From: Hibiscus mutabilis
Taxonomy: Eukaryota > Streptophyta > Magnoliopsida > Malvales > Malvaceae
Reading direction: 5' to 3'
Assembly (NCBI GenBank): GCA_019671005.1
Contig: CM033726.1
Span: forward strand, 20,831,657-20,895,656
Length of the DNA: 64,000 nt
Part shown: positions 58,534 through 64,000 of the stretch, piece after piece
Layout of the letters: each line of letters begins with the position of its first letter
Position numbering within the stretch: position 1 is the stretch's first letter
The notes under the pieces: generated by a model
Seen by the model: only the letters and a program-made list of their open reading frames with translations
Told to the model about the DNA's origin: nothing
Database searches by the model: none
Program-made: the position numbers and the translations under genes

Positions 58534-60155
58534 AGTCCTCTGCCCACCACCTCGACGCTGAAACGGTCCGCGGCCACGACCATGACCCCGCTGTGGAGCA
58601 ACAACAGGTGCAACACCCTGTCCACCTTAGGCCAACAACATACAATCACGCCTTTGGTGGTTACCTGACCCACAACTCTAGCAAGCATTAGCCACAACAA
58701 GCGCATGTGCCTGACCCTCCCTGGCCAAACGCGAGCAATCTGGCTTTAAATGATCTCGAGATCCACAAACCCAATAGGTGTTAAATGAAGCTCTAGCCTG
58801 GGCACTCTGCCCCTGGACTCCATGTCCCACAACACCTCCGCCATGCCTCAGCTTCGGGCGAAACCTCCTATCACGGTGTCTCTTAGCCTGACCTCCGCTT
58901 GAACGAGCATCATCAGCTCTCTTACCCGAGCTAAGACCTCGCAATCTAGAAGCCAAACCTAAATTCTGCTCCACATCCTTGGCTCGCAAAACCAACACAT
59001 CAAAATTGATGTAATTAGCAGCAAGCATGTATGTCTTAACATTCTGTACAAGCCCGTAGCAGAATCGGTCACATCGTGTACACTCATCAAGAACCAACTC
59101 AGGTGCATACTGGCTCAACCTCATAAACTGCACCTCTTACTCTGCAACATACATACTGCCCTGCAGAAGAGCCATAAACTCACGCTTCCTATCATCCTGA
59201 TACTAGACTCCCAAAAACTTATTTCGGAATGCCTCACTAAAGAACTCCCAGATCACATCATCGGTCGCCATACCAGATATCGTGGTAGTCCACCATGTGT
59301 AGGCATCACCCTGCAGCAGAGAAATAGCACAGCCCAGCTTACGAGTATCGGTACACCCTATTTGGCCCAATATCCTCTTAGTACTAGCCAACCAATCCTC
59401 AAAAGCCTCAGGCGACAAGCCTCGAAACTCAACTCCGCCTAAACTGCGAAGACGCTCTAGTGGCAAGCCTTGTCCAACCACCGATGGTGCTGGCCCATGA
59501 ACACCCGCAACTACTGCCTGAAAAGCACCGGTCATGGCCTGAATCAACGGTGCCATATCATATTGCAACTCTTACTCTACAACATACATACTACCCTGCA
59601 CAAGAGCCATAAACTCACGCATCCTATCATCCTGATACTAGACTCCCAAAAACTTCTTTCGAAAAGCCTCACTAAAGAACTCCCAGATCACATCATCGGT
59701 CGCCATACCGGATATCATGGTAGTCCACCATGTGTAGGCATCACCCTGCAGTAGGGAAAGAGCACAGCCATCTTTCGAGTATCGGTACACCCTATTTGGC
59801 CCAATATCCTCTCAGTACTAGCCAACCAATCCTCAAAAGCCCTAGGCGACAAGCCTCGAAACTCAACTCCGCCTAAACTGCGAAGACGCTCTAGTGGCAA
59901 GCCTTGTCCAACCACCGATGGTGCTGGCACATGAACACCCACAACTGCTGCCTGAAAAACACCGGTCATGGCCTGAATCAACGGTGCCATATCACCCATC
60001 CCTGGCCCAGCTGGCGCAAGTGGTACTTGTTTCAGTCCCTCAGGTGGAATAGGTGGGGGCGGTGGCAACCTTCTAGGAGGCACAACATCTCCCTCAACAT
60101 TCTGCCCAGTGGTAGCAGCAATCGCATCAGATCGTAACTCTCTCCTTGGTCCTAT
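58534..60155 (-). pseudogene. B gag
   Basis: The N-terminus corresponds to A's MGPRRE, but the start codon is ATA (60155-60153) instead of ATG. A Pro-rich segment follows (RRLPPPPPIPPEG), then MAPLIQAMTG and FRGLSP.AFEDWLAST, a duplicated 435-bp block, and SQYAPELVLDECTRCDRF. Two Cys-rich knuckles are present: the first reads YWVCGSRDHLKPDC (first Cys replaced by Tyr), the second has a TAG (58677-58675) after its first Cys. An Arg/Gly-rich tail joins protease. Confidence 0.88.
59127..59996 (-). repeat. In-frame 435-bp tandem duplication in B gag
   Basis: Two adjacent copies (about 59127-59561 and 59562-59996) share tactctrcaacatacatac at 59138 and 59573, and both encode MAPLIQAMTG through FEDWLAST and GQIGCTDTRK. 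The period of 435 bp is a multiple of three. The 5'-side copy (plus-strand right) has a one-base deletion after CTDTRK. Confidence 0.85.
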
Positions 60156-60414
60156 CGTGCTAAAATATATCTAACACATGATAATCATTTCAAAACAAAA
60201 AAAGTCAGGCCAACTTCAAGCAAGGATCCAAGACTTTCATTTCAAAAATCAATTTTCAAGACTATAATAATAAGGCAATGGGTCCCCAAATTTCCCCCCA
60301 ACATGGCATAAAACAGTCAGCGTACCTATATCAACCACTGTGCATATCAAGCATCAATAAACGATCAAATACAACATCATAATCTTTCAAAAACCTGGCT
60401 CTGGCACCACCAAA
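60156..60414 (-). other. B untranslated leader and primer-binding site
   Basis: On the minus strand TTTGGTGGTGCCAGAGC (60398-60414) follows the LTR end. TGGTGCCAGAGC differs from the initiator-Met-tRNA complement at two bases. The rest is leader, without recognised motifs. Confidence 0.8.
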
Positions 60415-63400
60415 TCTAACCCCCTCGACCCGGCCTAGCCGCCAGACCGACTCGAGCGAGTTACATTAGGTTTACCGAGGTAAACCGTGAGAAAAAACCC
60501 TAAAACAGAACCAATATTTTTTTCTTTTATCTTGTCTAGATGCTAATTAATACCCTATATGTTCATGCTGTCAGTAGATGAAAACCTAACTCAATTGGGC
60601 GTCGAATCGACATCCAATCGACCTAATCGTAATTCAGGGACCAAATTGCAATTTCAGCAAAATACATAGACTACACCAAATTTTATCTTACCTTTCTTTA
60701 ATTAAACAGGTTTCATGCTTACATGTCAAAAATTGACTAAAAACAATCATGGGATCCATCATAAATTGCATCCACAATAATAGGGACTAGAATGTAAGAA
60801 AATAGAACCTCATTTCCAAGACAATAACAGAATTACCTGCCACCCGTACTGGTACGGTATAACCCGTTTTGGTACAGTTTGAAATACTCTGTTTCGGTAC
60901 AGATATCCCCGTACCGGTATGCCCAACAGTATTAACGAACTTTTGAAAATGCATTGAGCACCGTACCGATACAACTAGTGGTGTTTTGGTATACGAGATT
61001 TGGTTTAAAAAGCAGATTCTATGTGGTTGAAAACCATACCGGAACACCTTCTCCTATACCAGTATGTTAGGCCAAAATAGTCTAGGCATATCGGAACACG
61101 ACTTATCCATATCGAAACCCTGCGCCTGATAATGCCCAACCGTACCGAAACGCCAGGTAGTGTACCGATATGCATGTGCATTTCTAGTTCGATTTAGCTG
61201 ATCAACATGCTTTCTAACTACACAAAACACCCTATCAACCTCCTAATATATAACCAACATATTTCAATGATCATACCACAATTATACATGACATAACATC
61301 AACTTTTCATGGCATCATTCAACAAATAAAAATCTAGAGGCATGCTTCCTAGTTTCAAGCCATTCACCCACCAAAATCACACCAAAGTAAAACCAAATCA
61401 TAAGAGTCCATTTACAAGTCCAAAAACAGCAATAAAACTTTGCTCAAGTAGGGAGTTTAACATAACATCTCCCAAAACCAAAACAAGTACCCCATTGCCT
61501 TTATTCTTATAGTCTAATCCAAAGCATACTTTGATAACCAAGTCTTGCTAGAACTCCATTGCTTCTTGCTGCCTTTTGAGACCTTAATTCTCTACATTGA
61601 TGGACAAAAAGAGCGTAAGCACACTAGGCTTAGTGACGAGTACTCAAATATATCACACCATCAATGCATTTAAAACCATTGTCCAATAGCACTTTGAAAA
61701 TCCATTTTTATAATCATATTTTTCAACACATAAAACATCATGCCTTAAAACCCATGCACTTTAACATTTTCAAAACCAGCATATTAAACCATATGCAACA
61801 CGTATCATTAACCAACAACAAATCTCATTGCTAACCTTAATTTAAGCCTTCCCATGCATAACAACCATATGCAAAACTTAAAGAGTAAACATGTATAAAC
61901 AACATTATACAACATAAACCTTTTAATGATGCATTAACAATTATATTGGCTTACAAGTGATCATTAAACAAGTCCAATACCAAAAGAGTTCATCAGATAC
62001 ACGGATTCAACAAGTGTTGGTTGAACACTTCAAGCCAACTCAACCGAAATAGCGATACAATAACAATACGGTACATTACCAACCGGGTACTTATACAACC
62101 CTTGGGGACACCAACCCCTTTCATCGGTTAGACGCTTAATTCACTAACGGGAGTTTTTAGTACTGTTAAACCCCTCTACCATTAGGATACTCGAATGGAG
62201 TTTTCGGTACACGGATCTAAACCCCTCAATATCCAAGGTGACTTATTATAGTGCACTCAATCCTATGGTCGGCCAACTATATCCGATAACAATTTTAAAA
62301 CTACATCACTTGCCAATATAATTAATCATTTACCATTTACCTCACTGTTTTAACAAGCATTCACCAAACCATTTTTCCAAAGCAACATCACATGCTTTAA
62401 ACACAAGTATAAACCATATACTTACAAGGATCACTTACCATGTGCATCCTTTAGCATTTCATGCTCAAAAATAGTATATCAAATACTTTAAAACATGCTT
62501 AAACAGTAGGTATCATGTAAATTAAAACAAGTGCATAAAACATTTCAAACTAGCACGACCGAGAGAGAAAATCCACTTTTACTTACTTTCAATTTTAAAC
62601 CAGCGTTTCAAGCTAATTTTAAACTCCCATAAACCACCTTTAAAACATTCCAAAGCTAAAATTTATGTTCTCACTCACCGATACACGAAAGCTCAATTCA
62701 CCGACGCGAAATCAAGTGTACGAAGCCTCCAATGCCTCACCAATCAATTTCGGATCAACTTCCCCTGCTTTGACCACAACACAACAGAGGATTAATGCAT
62801 ATCAATGCATTCAAGACATTGCAACAATAAATCCTCTCGGATTTCCACAATCCTTTTAAGATTACCCATCCACAATAACTGAAATTATCAAAAAAACCTT
62901 CTCAAACACAACCCAGCCACAACCTAACAATCTAAAACCACTTTTATCACCAATTAACACTTAGAAACAGAATCAAATCAACCTAACACCTCCAGCAAAC
63001 ACACAACCACCAAAACACCCCAAGAACACAAATCTTGCAACCTAAACAATTAGAGATTCAAGAGTTTTGGGATTCCATTGATAAAATCAACTTAACAACA
63101 TCATTATACATCCAAAATATAATCAAAACAATCCATGACTCTGGAAAATTAGATTCAATACGAATCCTTCATCATTTCATCAATTTTACCCAATTAAATC
63201 CATATTTAAACACAAAATCATATTATAAACTATAAATCAAGGATCAAATACTTGGGAATATCAATAAAGAACCATTTAACAGAGGAGATCAAGGACCTTA
63301 CCCCTGTTATGTGATTTCTCCCTCAATTAGCATGTTTAAAGCTAAGAAAACATGAGATTTCCATGAGATTTTGTAAAACAAAGTTGAATAAACAAGTACT

Positions 63401-63907
63401 CATCAAAAATCTGAGAAAAAGAAACTCTCACCTCTGGTTTTTGATGAATTCTTGAGTGTTTGGAAGAAAAGAAGTTGAGAGAAAAGTGTTAGGAAAAGTT
63501 ATGTGGATTTCTTTGAAAAATCAATAACTAACTTTTAATATTTAATCCTTCTTAATCATTCTTTTAAAACACGTGTTTAAAATGAGTTAATTGAAGGGAG
63601 AAACCACCAGCAAACACTTGGTAATTTAGCTCCTTAAGGATTCTAAGAATTTGACCCTTTTCATTTTAGTCACTTTAAAACAGTTTTTAAAAATTGCATT
63701 TTGGTCACTAACCAAAATGTCCCATTTCCAAATTCCATTTCCCAAAATTGATTCCACCAAAAATCATTATATATTAAAAGATGATTTTTAACTATTTTTC
63801 CATATTTTTATCTTACCGAAAAATATATGGTCCTGAATCTCTAGCCCGGTCTACCAGACCGTCTAATAATACCCAAAATCGCTAGGCCTAAAAACCGGGA
63901 CGTTATA
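60415..63907 (-). repeat. B 5' LTR (3493 bp)
   Basis: It starts TCTAACCCCCTCGAC on the plus strand and ends GGGACGTTATA at 63907, then AGGAT. It is closely similar to the 3' LTR at 38318-41791, and the terminal dinucleotides have decayed. Confidence 0.92.
60842..61175. repeat. CGTACCGGTACG palindrome cluster in B 5' LTR
   Basis: The equivalent of 38743-39075. Several words that are palindromic there are altered here by C/T changes (for example gtactggtacgg, gtaccggtatg), so the two LTRs of one element show the decay of the motif directly. Confidence 0.72.
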
Positions 63908-63912
63908 AGGAT

Positions 63913-64000
63913 CCTGCTAGGGTGTTTTGGTATGTTTGAAAGCTTGTTAAAATAGCAAAAGAGGGCATTTTAGGTCCAGGCGTACCGGTACGGGTTTCCT
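63913..64000 (+). repeat. LTR 'I', continuation right of element B
   Basis: The sequence after the target duplication continues the alignment of LTR I with LTR J and rc-LTR B (tagggtgttttg...), and ends at the window edge inside the palindrome cluster (cgtaccggtacggg). Confidence 0.88.

Larger units (their letters stand above)
38318..63907 (-). mobile_element. Element 'B': near-complete Tekay/Del-like chromovirus carrying nested element C
   Basis: Minus-strand element of about 12.3 kb once C is set aside: 3' LTR (3474 bp), PPT, chromodomain/integrase, RNase H, RT, protease, gag, PBS and 5' LTR (3493 bp), in the standard Ty3/gypsy order. It is flanked by a near-perfect 5-bp duplication and inserted in LTR I. 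All domains are present but broken by a modest number of stops, frameshifts, a gag duplication and the C insertion. Confidence 0.92.

Noticed and set aside
1..64000. A host cellular gene or defence system hidden between the repeats
   Set aside because: Every stretch could be placed in an LTR, an internal retrotransposon region or H; no exon-like cluster with non-element homology was recognised. Very short exons could be missed without a search.

Overview
This window is repeat-packed heterochromatic DNA from a flowering plant, most likely a eudicot. It is AT-rich and holds no intact cellular gene. Essentially all of it can be assigned to Ty3/gypsy LTR retrotransposons and their debris, inserted into one another. 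The plant assignment rests on primer-binding sites of the initiator-Met-tRNA type (TGGTATCAGAGC and decayed forms), polypurine tracts of the TTAAGTGGGGGGAGT type placed directly against TGTAA...TTACA LTR ends, chromodomain tails on pol, and an Athila/Tat-type integrase. No species is assigned.

Layout, left to right. (1) 1-3213: LTR 'G' (minus strand, 3.5-kb-LTR chromovirus family, cut by the window edge), inserted in the 3' LTR of element 'D'. (2) 3214-14787: element D (minus), with about 4.65-kb LTRs and only 2.1 kb of scrambled pol. Its 5' LTR is split by solo LTR 'E' (plus, 9794-12636, TSD TTCTT). (3) 14788-17633 and 24754-24790: host element 'H' (minus), an Athila/Tat-like integrase followed by a plant-transposon-type ORF. 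(4) 17634-24753: element 'F' (plus, TSD AGAAA) inserted in H's integrase; only gag and the start of protease remain, and the 3' LTR is truncated. (5) From 24791 to beyond the window: element 'A' (minus), a Tekay/Del-like chromovirus with an internal RT-integrase deletion. It is interrupted in gag by solo LTR 'J' (plus, 30580-34052) and in its 5' LTR by LTR 'I' (plus, from 35695). (6) 38318-63907: element 'B' (minus, TSD AGGAG/AGGAT), a nearly complete Tekay/Del-like element inserted in I. (7) 42354-55631: element 'C' (plus, perfect TSD GTGCC), inserted in B's integrase. C has very large LTRs (4.8 and 6.7 kb) around a 1.8-kb internal region that is almost entirely non-coding. (8) 63913-64000: continuation of LTR I.

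The insertion order can be read as H, then A, then I, then B, then C: five levels. D (with G and E inside) and F are independent insertions into H. Nothing here looks functional as a gene set; every pol or gag carries stops, frameshifts or deletions. Many of the breaks, including decayed LTR termini, are C-to-T or G-to-A changes, as expected for methylated plant repeats.

The most interesting material is inside the LTRs. These are a 5S-rRNA-like segment in the LTRs of both C and D, a paired-hairpin module (CTCACTAAG...CTTAGCGTGTG...) shared by four LTR families, arrays of small hairpins whose stems vary while keeping complementarity, clusters of CGTACCGGTACG-type palindromes in the Tekay-like LTRs, an 18-bp minisatellite, and several tandem duplications and deletion junctions that record repair events. 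All matches to known families are from pattern recognition; no database search was run.
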